Positions 27,301 through 36,733 of a stretch of DNA of 64,000 bases are shown piece by piece. The position numbers and the translations under genes were made by a program. The stretch's first letter is position 1, and the number at the start of each line of letters is the position of its first letter. The DNA is taken from positions 25,146,744-25,210,743 of the forward strand of contig JALJCS010000004.1 in assembly GCA_023055355.1 (NCBI GenBank). The letters run 5' to 3'. The stretch comes from Agelaius tricolor (Eukaryota > Chordata > Aves > Passeriformes > Icteridae). The notes under the pieces are model-generated. The model saw only the letters and a program-made list of their open reading frames with translations, was not told the origin of the DNA and made no database searches.

Positions 27301-28607
27301 AAGTTGTTTATACTGAATTTCTGAAGTATTTTAAAAGGAGAGTACAAAACAGTCAGGGTAGAGAAGCCCTAAAGGAACTGTTTGGACTCTTGTCTCTACT
27401 TCCTTATTTGGCTGTATTTCAGATCGAGTATGCCAGAAAGAACGTGAATAGTGCCAATAAGAAACTTCTTGGTGCTCAGGAAAAGCTTTATCAATCCTGG
27501 GTAGAATGGAAGAAAAATACAGGCCAAAATGATGGTGATGATCTGCGTAGTGCTGAGGTAAATAGATGTAAATGTACGCCAGAAATAAATATTTTATCTC
27601 ATCAAGGTAATGGCAAACTAACAGTCCCTAAAGTGTGCAAGAGAGAGGCTGCATGCTGAAGCTAAGGACAGCTGACTTCTGAGAACTAGGGGACCTGAAC
27701 TCTTTAAATGGGTCTACTTGCTGCAAACACTCGGGTTCATTCTCCTCTCTTGAGAATGCTCATCCTATTTAGCATGTTGGAATATCTGTATGTAGATTAG
27801 TTAGAAACCATTTATGTGATGTGTCCAGACCAGAAATAATGATTTGTCAGCAGTCTTAGGCAGACTCACTCAGTCCTACACATAGCTTTCAGGGATAGTT
27901 CACTGTTTAGAATGTAGTTACCTGCTGTGACTTGTTATCCACAGTTGAAATAAGAATCTGCTTGACTGTCGCTGGGTAGAAGCTATCAGTTTCTTTTCAT
28001 GAAGTACTTGAGTGTTGAAGAAATATCAAGTACTTCTAAGTCTTTGATGCTTCAGACTAAAAACCTGGTTTATTATCTGCTATAGCTTTATTTCACCTAT
28101 ATCCACTTTCCTTTGCTTCTTTATGTATCTTGACCAACATAAAGCTGCTACAGTCATAAAAAGACACTAATTTGCTGTTGTGCTTGTTCTTTCTAGCACA
28201 TTGAGTCCAGAACTCTAGCTATTGCACGGAGCCTCACTCAGCAGCTTCAGACCACCTGCCTCACATTGGTCTCAAGCCTTCAGGGGCTGCCACAGAATGT
28301 ACAGGATCAGGTTTACAGTGTTGGGTCAATGGCAGGTGGTGTCTACCAGAGCTTTCGGTCAGCATCCTCTTTCCAAGAATTATCAGACAGCTTTATTGCG
28401 GCTAGCAAAGGACAGCTGAAGAAAATGAAGGAGTCTCTGGATGATGTGATGGATTATCTTGTTAACAACACACCGCTCAACTGGCTGGTAGGTCCCTTTT
28501 ACCTACAACTGCCTGGCATTCAGCATGCTGAAAGCAAAGGTGAAGGGGAGGAAGGTTCCAGCCAGAAAGACAAACAGCCTGAACACACTACTGAACAAGC
28601 TGCATAG
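24324..28607 (+). CDS. PLIN2: Perilipin 2 (adipophilin)
   Basis: Perilipin 2 coats cytosolic lipid droplets, protecting triacylglycerol and cholesteryl ester from lipases. Coding exons are 24324-24353 (exon 2, starting at 24297), 24434-24629, 25276-25358, 25874-26159, 26486-26670, 27423-27557 and 28197-28607. All junctions are GT-AG and the sum is 1326 nt, giving 441 residues (human 437). The PAT domain lies at about residues 5-100, with motifs 'LPLVSSTYD' and 'YPYLKSVCE'. Residues 104-198 carry the 11-mer amphipathic repeats that bind lipid, with '[10 protein letters not shown]'. The C-terminal four-helix-bundle region ends with '[20 protein letters not shown]', the family signature. The start is the first ATG of the spliced mRNA (AAAAATGG) and aligns with the mammalian N-terminus. 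The reading frame is intact throughout. HAUS6 follows on the same strand, as in human. Confidence 0.97.
24434..24629 (+). CDS. PLIN2: PLIN2 exon 3, PAT domain core
   Basis: This exon encodes residues 11-75, almost the whole N-terminal PAT motif, and ends in phase 1 (A|GTAAGG). Motifs such as '[20 protein letters not shown]' are nearly identical to mammalian perilipin 2. The PAT domain modulates lipase access and protein stability; free perilipin 2 is degraded by the proteasome. Confidence 0.96.
25874..26159 (+). CDS. PLIN2: PLIN2 exon 5, 11-mer lipid-binding repeats
   Basis: Encodes residues 104-198. Repeated blocks built on V-T-G-A-K-E and T-G-V-V-G-K-T-K form the 11-mer periodic amphipathic helix that inserts into the phospholipid monolayer of lipid droplets. 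The exon ends '...LPLTEAEL' with a split GAG codon (G|GTAAGA). No stop or frameshift is present. Confidence 0.95.
28197..28607 (+). CDS. PLIN2: PLIN2 last coding exon, helix bundle
   Basis: Encodes residues 306-441 after the acceptor 'ttctttctag'. It contains '[20 protein letters not shown]' and the strongly conserved tryptophan region '[13 protein letters not shown]', which form the C-terminal four-helix bundle. The tail after that is a polar Glu/Ser/Gln stretch, as in other perilipin 2 proteins. The stop codon is TAG at 28605-28607. Confidence 0.96.
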   Translation, partial: HIESRTLAIARSLTQQLQTTCLTLVSSLQGLPQNVQDQVYSVGSMAGGVYQSFRSASSFQELSDSFIAASKGQLKKMKESLDDVMDYLVNNTPLNWLVGPFYLQLPGIQHAESKGEGEEGSSQKDKQPEHTTEQAA

Positions 28608-29217
28608 CACACATGTACTCTGCTGACTGACGAAATGAGTGGCCTTACTAAGTGTAGCTGGCAAAAAAATCCATTTTCACCATTTTTTGGTGAACAATTC
28701 ATAAATACAGGAATAGGGGATTCTAGAGGCCAGGACACTTAGACATGGGTTGCATTGTCCTGTGTAGTTAAGCCACCCTTAAACGAGATTCAAGTGCCTA
28801 AATATTGGCAGCTGACAGTTGTCAAGATGCCCTATTAGTCTGTCAAGCATCTCATCGTGCTTCAGTGGTATAAATACCATTAGTCTAAATGAAACCCACC
28901 ATAGCTGAAGGCCTTTGATTTGTTGCTTAATCTCTACCAGAAAGATATAAAAGCCTTACGTACTGTGAAATGCATTTAACAGCTCTACAGTCTAGCTATG
29001 TACGCTTAAATGCTATGCTTACTGCAGATCCCACATTTGATAAATATGCATCTGACTTTCAGATTCTATTGCTACATCATTCCTGACAAAAGTTCTGTGA
29101 GTGCAGAATGCCAAAGCTGAAAGTGGGGTTTCTGAATGAGTCAGCTGGAGTACAATGCTGTGACAGTGTTAACATTAACTGTACAAATTTAATTATTGTA
29201 TTACACATTAACATGAC

Positions 29218-29345
29218 CACAGAATCATAGATTATCTCAAGCTGGAATGGACCAATAAGCATCAATAAATTTGACTCCTGCTCCTTGCAGGACTAACTGA
29301 AAACTAAACCATATGGTTAAGAGCATCATCTAGATGCTCCATGAA
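29218..29345 (-). mobile_element. CR1 fragment inside the PLIN2 3' UTR
   Basis: 'acagaatcatagattatctc' begins an antisense CR1 3' end, and 'aaaactaaaccatatggtta' plus 'gagcatcatctagatgctcc' continue the antisense CR1 pattern inwards. An AATAAA at 29264-29269 lies within the inserted DNA and might serve as an early polyadenylation signal. Confidence 0.8.
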
Positions 29346-29489
29346 CACTGTTCCAGTGATTGACCAAATAATTATCAACACATTTTTTAATATGCAGTAT
29401 AAACGAAAGATTCATGCTGTTTGTACCAAGGTGCCTGCTGTTGTGTGTTTTTGTAGCTATTGTTTTGTAACTCATTTTTGTATGTTAGT

Positions 29490-29495
29490 AATAAA
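29490..29495 (+). terminator. PLIN2: PLIN2 polyadenylation signal
   Basis: AATAAA followed by a T/GT-rich stretch ('tgtctcctttgttttaaaac') 20-40 nt downstream is a standard cleavage and polyadenylation arrangement. It is the first such arrangement after the CR1 remnant. Confidence 0.6.
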
Positions 29496-29515
29496 TGCTT
29501 TAGTAGTCAAAGCCT

Positions 29516-32500
29516 GTCTCCTTTGTTTTAAAACAATCTAACTTGCTCTTCTGTGTCTCTCTCAAACTGGGTCCAGCAGAAAGCAAGTTTGACATGCAAA
29601 CGATGTAGATGTGCATTGAAAATGTTTGCATCTGTATAGATGGATAGATAAGATACTGCTGCAGCATTTCCTTTCTGTTGAATTTCTGTGTATCAGTCCA
29701 TTGAGTCTTAGCTTCACTGCTGCTTTTGCTGATCCTTGCTGTTGTCACCTTTAAAGATGACCTAAGCTGTGAGCTGCTGGATGTTCTAATATTGAAAACA
29801 GATGGATATGGACAAAAGAATCCTCTCATCCCTTCACAGTAGGTGTTGTATGTGCTTGACTTGGTCATCTACCTGCTTTGTCTTCTGACTCCCTATAAGC
29901 AGTGTTTACTTCTCAGCTGCATCACCAGTTTTAACTTAACTTTCTTTTCCTCTTGAACTTGAGTGACAAATGTATGTTAATGCTCAGTTACTTCAGTGGA
30001 ATTGTTCTCAGTAAGTCCTGTGAACCCCTCCACTGGAAGAGAAGTAGTTACTAAGAAATAAGCTTTCTTGGGTTAGGGCTGTCCAGGTAAGTTGTATCCT
30101 TATTCTTGATGCATGCCCTATACAACTTTGGGTCGCAATCATCTAGTGTAGTAATGCCAGCCACCATTTTCAAAGAAGTCACCAAATAGTGAGGTGAACC
30201 ACGTAGTCACACATTGCTACATGGAACAAATACCTCCACCTGGTTTGATGTAGGCACTAAAGCAGATTACATGTTGTCCAGCCGTTTAATATGAGAGGGT
30301 TAGCTGTTAGATCAGGGTTAGCCTAGAAGTGTAAGGAAGACTGTTTTAAGCACAGTATTAAATGAAACTGTAACAAAACAGGATTGCAGGTAAAGATTCT
30401 GTAGCTTACAGGTTTTAATACTCCCTTTATATAAGGGCAGTGTTTAATATGAAATAAACATGAGATGATGAGACTCCTTTCCAGCTAGGGCCTGAGTTAA
30501 GACTATTGGAGACAGCGCTTTCAGGAATTAATTTAAGTTTACTTTACTATTGCATAGGTCCAGCAAGAATATCCATTTTATCTCCATTTGCAATAATACT
30601 TGTGGAGTGCATCCACAATTATAGATTGCTCAGAAAGTGAATGGAACTAATTAGTTGTGGGAGTAGTGGGCCGTTCAAAGAAGGGAATTCCCATTCTTCT
30701 ATGTGCATTTTAGGGTCTAGTTGCTCTGGGACTTCATCCTGATGTGATCAATCAAATAAAATATTCAAACTTTTCAATGTCTTTTAAGGACTGAGAAATA
30801 AACAGCATCATCTAGCATTAATGCAGGAGCAGTACATTGTGTCTGTTCTGTCTTGTGTTGCTGGTTTGTATTCTTGCATGGCCGTCCAGCTTTACTAAAT
30901 CTCAGCAAGCAGATGAAATGGAAATCAAGGAAACCTTATTACCAGCCTAGACCTCCAAAGCACTTCTTCATTACCAGACACTGTTGGGTGGCTTCTCTTC
31001 ATGGCAGCTGGCCTACAACTGGTGGCTGCAAACAGAGCAAGACCTGGTTAAATGCTTACCTAATGGTTGGGCTCCTGTGTCATGTTGTTGTGATATGTGC
31101 TTGTTTTGTAGGATGCTGCCCACTCTGCAAATGTTTTTAAGTTTCTATGCACAGACACACAACCCTCCAACCCCCATTGGAATTAGTGGAAGAGATGGCT
31201 GAGTAGTAGCAAGTTGGTATTTGCTACTACTGATTTTTTAAATATTATAAAGTTCTGTGATTAAGATTATTAGATTCTGCTAATAAGGAGAGCATTGAAT
31301 ATTTAAACTGATTTGCAACTGTACTTGCATGGGTATCTTATTGCAGGTAATTTAGCATAGCATATTCCACACTCCAGTCTAACTGCAGCTCGACAGACAG
31401 AATTTAGGATTTTTCTCTAGTGCAGCTAGAGGAAGGGACTATTAACATGTCCACTGGAGGCAAGAATGATGCCTTCCAAAGTCTTGTCTTTTTGCCACTG
31501 TTTTTGACTGAAGCTGAGGTGCTTCCTCAAAAATAAAAGAAGGGAAAGCTGAGATACTGCAATCTTACATGTTTCTCTTAAACTGTATGTATTAAACAGC
31601 TCAGCTGCACTGCACAGAAGCTTGCTTCCTCTTAGTCCAAAATCATATTTGAGGATATAGCTTGAGCTAGAAAACTGAGGTTTTCTCTGGAACCTTTTAA
31701 AAAAGGTAGGACCAGATGTATTGAAAATTATAGGAAGTAGATTCAATTATTTTCAACAAGGCAGGTAAACTAGATTAAATGGAAGAATGTTAAAGGCTTC
31801 TAGTATTAATATTAAGATCATTATCACTTGTAAGGTTATTTAGGGTTTATTTAGAATTCAGAATTCAGAAAATTACTTTTTCTCTTTTGGAGATCACTCA
31901 AAAATTGTTCATGCTAGTTGACATTTCCTCTTCCCAGGTGCATTTAAGAGAGAACTATCATTGCTGATAATTGTTTTTTAGAAAAGCTTTCAATATAAGC
32001 ATTTGTAAATAGCTCCATATAGTATACAAGCTTTGCAAACATATTTATATCATTGGTCAAAGCCAAATTATAAGATTTGTTTAAGGCCTGGAGGTGCAGT
32101 TAAGTTTGCCTAAATCTAAAGAAAGGTGTAAAGGTTTGGAAATATCTCCTATTGTTCAAGATTAATATTTTTGCAATAATATTTTCCAGAATTCAACTTA
32201 GGGTAATATTTTATAGCTAGTAAAATAGGTGAAAGGATTTGGGAACAAGTGATGAATTATTTCTCGTTATTTAAAAAAAGCAGCAACTACCACCAAAAGG
32301 CTTTTTTTAAACCCTCGAAAAGATGAAATGGAACCAAACTTATTTTTAAGCATGCTTGGTTAGTAATTTGCATGATAAGAGAGTCTTACATGAGCAGCTT
32401 GCTGGAGGTATTATGCACAATGTTTTGTTAAATGAATTTATATTTGTTTATTGCCAATTCATGGCAATTTTATTTCTTTTGGATAATACAGTCTCTTGAT

Positions 32501-33876
32501 GACTAAAAATAAACACTTGTTCTGAAAGCTCACAAAATGAGGATGCTGTGTCAAAATGCTAGTGGCTCAGTTCTAAAAACTTAGCCCAAAACAACCAAAC
32601 AGATTGAAGTTGTTAGTATTGACATCAACATTTGTATATGAAGACAGCAAAACGCCATAGTATTTTTTACACTGTTCTATGTAGGGATTTTGCAAGTATT
32701 ATATCTTTGTAAATGGTTTACTGAATCATACAGAGAAATTGCATGAAGAAGAGTTTTATCTAGTTTTTTTTTTAATTCAGTAATTGATAGGAAGTTGAAA
32801 GAAAACAGTGAGTCAACTGGAAGCAAAGATCTTTTACATAAGGAATTCCATAACACCAAGGGCTTTGCATTGTTTTAGTTAGACTGGTGCAGATATATTC
32901 CAATATAATTTAGCATGGTCAAAACTGAAGTGAGTCATACTGACATCCAGTCGGTTTTACTCAGAGATGCACTCCAATTTGAAGTTCTCTCGTGGCTATC
33001 AAAATCTTACATTAAAGTAATCAGGTTCTTCTACTGCATGCATTAAGGAGATGAAGAAAGCAGAAACTTAAATTTGAGCAATATTTCTGTTGGCACTAAG
33101 AACAAAATGGATGTAAGTAATAAAAACCTCTTAAATGAATGATAGAGAAAATTCTTACTGGTCAGACACACTTAGTGAACATGGCTGTGTCCTGGTCAGT
33201 GTAAATACATAATACTATCCATTTGGGCACATATGCATATAATACATAAAACTATCCATATGGACTACTTAGTCTTTTTAGGATATCTCTATTTGTACTG
33301 CAGTATGAATTACAAGATCATGTGCTGATAATGGAGAAGTCTGTTGCCTTCTCCAAGTGCAGTAATGAGAATTTTAGGAAAACTGCCATAAGTAGAAAGA
33401 TGCAAGATAATTCTTGCTGGTAGAAAGATGTGTTTCCTGCATTCCTAGTGCCTTTTTGATCTTTTGGGAAACAAAAATTACTGATCTTATTTTGATCAAG
33501 CTCAAGTTCCCAAAATAGTATATGCATTTCATGGTATTCATGGCAATGCTTGGTTAGTCACATGCTGCTTAAGTTCTTCTAAAGATCAGTTTTAATAAAA
33601 AATTAGTATTTTAAAGATCTCTGGTGTCCAATGACAACCTATTCTGTAAGACCAGTAAATTACTGTGCAGTGCTTCTGTGTTGTGTACAACCTGGTAGCT
33701 GAAGTAGTAGTCCCTTTATTTGATACATTTTCTGCCCTTCTGACCTGTCATCATAGCAGGCAAAGCATAGATTTTTCTTGCTTACTGTCTTTCATTAAAG
33801 TAAGTCATAAGATGTTTTGCAGTTAGGGAATGCATTAAAATGTCTCTTCAGTCAGTGCTGAGCTTAAGTTACAGAA
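29516..33876. other. PLIN2-HAUS6 gap, first part
   Basis: AT-rich with no recognised gene or repeat. One curiosity is 30951-31203, which stays open for about 84 codons in the + strand after a TAG at 30948. I cannot match it to a protein and see no convincing splice sites around it. Confidence 0.4.
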
Positions 33877-34871
33877 ATGCCTACAAGCTGCTGTTGCTTT
33901 GAACATGCAGAACCAAGGTCCTGTCAAAATGCAGCAGTAGTTGTTGCTGATACTGTGTCTGGTTCCAAGTACATCACATCACCAACACTAAAACTAACCA
34001 TTAGCCATATTACAGATGTGAGTATTTTTCACTTGGGGCAAAAAAACTTACGAGTGAATTGCTTAATTTTATCCAGTTTTTCAGAAGTGCCTAAGTAATC
34101 CAAGTCCTACTAAGGGGACTTAAGGGTTGGGACTTAAGCTCCTAAGTGTCTTAACCAACATTTTTAGAAGTCTGTTAACATCCATGTACCCACTGATGTC
34201 TTTCTGGCAATTCCTGAAACCCTGTGCTGCTTAGCAGTACAGAATACTATTCATGCAGTTAAAACAGAGGCCTAAGTGAGATTGCAGGTCCAGGTATTTG
34301 TTTCATCAGAAAAAGTCTGGTATAGAGGCAGGCAGAGCAACACAGTATCAATCTGTATCAATCTCCTCAGGGCAGATTACTTTGTATAGTCCATTTCTTC
34401 GGTGAAAAGAAGAAAGGCAACATTAGTTTGAAAACCTCCTTTCTTAATTTTCCAGTCGCTAGTTACACTAAATTCAGTCCACTACATTCAGCTCTTTTCC
34501 ATCTCTGCTATAAAATCTGACCTTCTAAGCAACTGATTTCCATCTTGTGTAGTATTTGATTTGTCTTAATAGTTCCTGTTTCCTTTGTGTCTGAGCATAT
34601 TTCACTCTGTAATCAGGATGTTTGGTCTGATTTCTAGAAATGCTGAGCACCTTTGTGTCTTGTCTTCAGTGAAGGAGTACTGCACAAATTTGTTTAGTTT
34701 TACTTTTGAATTGATTGAAATTTCATTCCTACACAGGTTCCAGATTTCGCTATTACAGACCTGTCTTCAGAGTCAGATGATGTCCCAGATATTTTGGATT
34801 TGGATGAAGAGGATCAACAGGATTTTTCACGCACAAATGGTCCTTACACTACAGGGCAAAGAGCTGAATAG
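33877..34871 (+). CDS. Unidentified two-exon coding candidate
   Basis: I do not recognise this protein. Exon A (from acceptor '...agttacag' at 33874; ATG at 33877 to 34017) ends at a consensus donor GAT|GTGAGT. Exon B (34737-34871) follows the acceptor 'tttcattcctacacag' and stays open to TAG at 34869. Both junctions are phase 0, so the pieces join without a shift to 91 residues. Exon A ends '...SPTLKLTISHITD'. Exon B is very acidic ('DLSSESDDVPDILDLDEEDQ'), and the 'ILDLDEE' core resembles a SUMO-interacting motif. Upstream exons are possible because the acceptor precedes the ATG. The first part of exon A is also open in another frame, so a frameshifted relic is an alternative. No close poly(A) signal is seen before 35674. 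Existence as a gene is unproven. Confidence 0.3.
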
Positions 34872-35685
34872 AGAAGCATAAAAATGTCTTTTTGATACAA
34901 TGTACCTTTGCCATGTTTGATTTAGATTCCTCCTTTTTAAAGATGAACATGCCTAGTTTAGGGATTATGGGGATACTTTTTTAAAAAATCAGTACTGTTT
35001 CACTTAGCTGCATCAAAGATCTGGCTTTTTCAATGTAAGGAATGCATGCTACATAATTGGTTAGCACGGGTGTCAGGCTCCAGTTCTACAAGCCAGGTAA
35101 AGCCTAATCAATATATCCAACTAATCTGATTTTTATTGATGATTTGTTCTCCTGCTGGTAGCAGCCATGAGAACACCCCAGTGCTTTGCATACAGGGCTG
35201 CCAAGAAAAGGAGTTGATGAGGATTTGCCCACTTTCAGTCTATGTGAAAAGCAGTGCTGTATCTACCTCTTTGCTGCTGGAAGGGGTAAGAGACTTTGTC
35301 TATCTCAGATTTTCTCAGGTTCTTTTGTTAGGCTCTGCACCTACAGAGCTTAGACGCTTAGAGCTTTCCTTTGGCAAGAGTGCTTTATGCACTAAAGGAC
35401 TTCCTTTCTTTCCACATGCCTTCTGTGTGCAAATATTATGGCCATCATGATGCTATCACTTGTGGCACCTGAGACTAAAGGGAGTAAATGCTTCAATATT
35501 AAAGTGTTTTGGGTATAAGAATAGCATTTAAATAAGAAAGGGGAAGAGATTGTAAAAAGAAAGGAAAAATAGAGAGTAAAGAGATAAAGATTTTGGACAA
35601 AAGAAAACTTGGGAAAAAAGAGGGAATTGAATTTAAGAGTTCTGGTGACAGTGATTTAAAAAAAAAAAGTTTTAATAAAATCTCA
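34872..35685. other. Gap sequence with polypurine tract
   Basis: No known gene. From about 35527 to 35640 the + strand is strongly purine-rich (A/G runs such as 'agaaaggggaagagattgta'). An AATAAA at 35674-35679 follows an A-run and could end a transcript from the preceding candidate unit. Confidence 0.45.
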
Positions 35686-35689
35686 ATCA

Positions 35690-36010
35690 GTTATTTGCTA
35701 AGGGCTGCTGAGTCTGCATGTGCTCGCACACAGTAATTTCTCGAGGAGTTGGGGAGAGGGGTAATGGGACTGGAGGCGGACTTGTTGACATTTCTTTCCG
35801 AGGACCAGGCCGAGCTGCAGTGGCAGCAGCGACCTGTCCGTGTGGGCGGTGTGCCTGCAGCGCCGTGCCGGGAGCTGCGGCCGAGCGCCGCTCTCTGCGG
35901 CCGCGGGCCTGCTGCGCCCTCAGCCTGGGACGCCTGGCCTTGTGAGGGCCTGCAAGTCTGGCCACTGAAATGCCTTGGAATAAAAGTTTGAACCGCACAG
36001 CACGCTTGTC
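35690..36010. other. GC-rich block ahead of the HAUS6 promoter
   Basis: The sequence is CpG-dense. It ends with AATAAA at 35979-35984 and then 'gtttgaaccgcacagcacgc'. It could be an upstream part of the HAUS6 CpG island, or an old LTR-like element with its own poly(A) signal. I cannot decide between these. Confidence 0.35.
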
Positions 36011-36040
36011 GGTGCGAGTTTTTCTTGTTAGGGTTAGGGG

Positions 36041-36232
36041 TTATTTGTTTTTGCTTTTTTGTGGTTTTTTTTAAATTATTATTATTATTTTGGTTTTGTT
36101 GGTTTTTTGTTTTGTTTTGGTTTTGGGGGTTTTTCTTTGGGTTTTTGGTTTGTTTCATTTTGGTTTTGGGGTTTTTGTTGTTTGTTGGGGTTTTTGTTTG
36201 TTTTGGTTTGGTGGGGTTTTTTTTTTTCCCCC
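36041..36232. repeat. GT/T-rich low-complexity tract
   Basis: Nearly 200 bp made almost only of T and G on the + strand, with an ATT microsatellite (36078-36091) and many TTTTGG and GGGG runs. It contains no C except a handful near the edges. It gives false open frames on both strands. It lies about 65-250 bp before the first promoter motif of HAUS6. Confidence 0.9.
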
Positions 36233-36296
36233 CGCGTAAATTCTGCAATCCGATTACAAAACACGAAGGGCCCTCTGGAGGAATACCGGCACCCGG

Positions 36297-36400
36297 ACTA
36301 CACCTCCCATGAGGCAGCGCGTCCGGCTTGCCTCGTAGTCGGAGACGCCGGTGGCGGACGGGAGGTCTCGCGAGGGTAGGGGATTGGTATGGGCGGGCCC
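36297..36400 (+). promoter_or_regulatory. HAUS6: HAUS6 core promoter motifs
   Basis: Four motifs typical of housekeeping promoters occur in order. ACTACACCTCCCA (36297-36309) fits the ACTAYRnnnCCCR element linked to ZNF143/THAP11. TCTCGCGAG (36366-36374) is the TCTCGCGAGA-type element. ATTGG (36383-36387) is a reversed CCAAT box for NF-Y. GGGCGGGCC (36391-36399) is an Sp1 GC box. There is no TATA box. Transcription probably starts between 36400 and 36431. Confidence 0.7.
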
Positions 36401-36431
36401 GCGCGCGGGAGGTTTTGGCGGGCTCGGGAAG

Positions 36432-36733
36432 ATGGCGGCGCGGGTGCCGTCTTTTACCCGCTCGGCGCCAAAGCCGCCTCTTAGCCGCTCGGCGCGGGTG
36501 CCGCCTCCTAACCGCTCGGCGTCGAAGCCGCCTCTTACCCGCTCGGCGCCGAAGCCGTCTTTTACCCGCCGGGTGTCGGAGGCGTCTTTTACCCGCTCGG
36601 CGGCGGAGGCGCCTTTTAGCCGCTCGGCGCCGAGAGCTGCAGTGGACACTAAGTGGGAGAGCGGTCACCTCTGGATCTGTTTGCTGGCCTTGGGCTTCGA
36701 ACCGAAACTATACCATGGCATACAACTAGGGAG
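36432..36733 (+). CDS. HAUS6: HAUS6 exon 1 with repeated N-terminus
   Basis: Encodes about 100 residues: MAARV, then seven 9-residue repeats of the form P-S-F-T-R-S-A-P-K, then the conserved '[13 protein letters not shown]' and the shortened segment 'KLYHGIQLG'. In human roughly ten residues precede the conserved HLW motif; here about 75 do. The donor is GAG|GTTAGT (phase 2), and joining to exon 2 gives an Arg codon before DMF. Translation could start only at 36432 among strong-context ATGs in this frame. Confidence 0.85.

Larger units (their letters stand above)
28608..29515 (+). other. PLIN2: PLIN2 3' UTR
   Basis: About 0.9 kb lies between the stop codon and the polyadenylation signal at 29490. 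The unique first part is followed by an antisense CR1 remnant (29218-29345) that belongs to the inferred transcript. The cleavage point is estimated 15-25 nt after the signal. Confidence 0.65.

Noticed and set aside
35691..36668. 325-codon minus-strand open frame
   Set aside because: It is the reverse shadow of the HAUS6 minisatellite, the GT-rich tract (giving Asn/Lys/Pro runs) and the GC-rich block.
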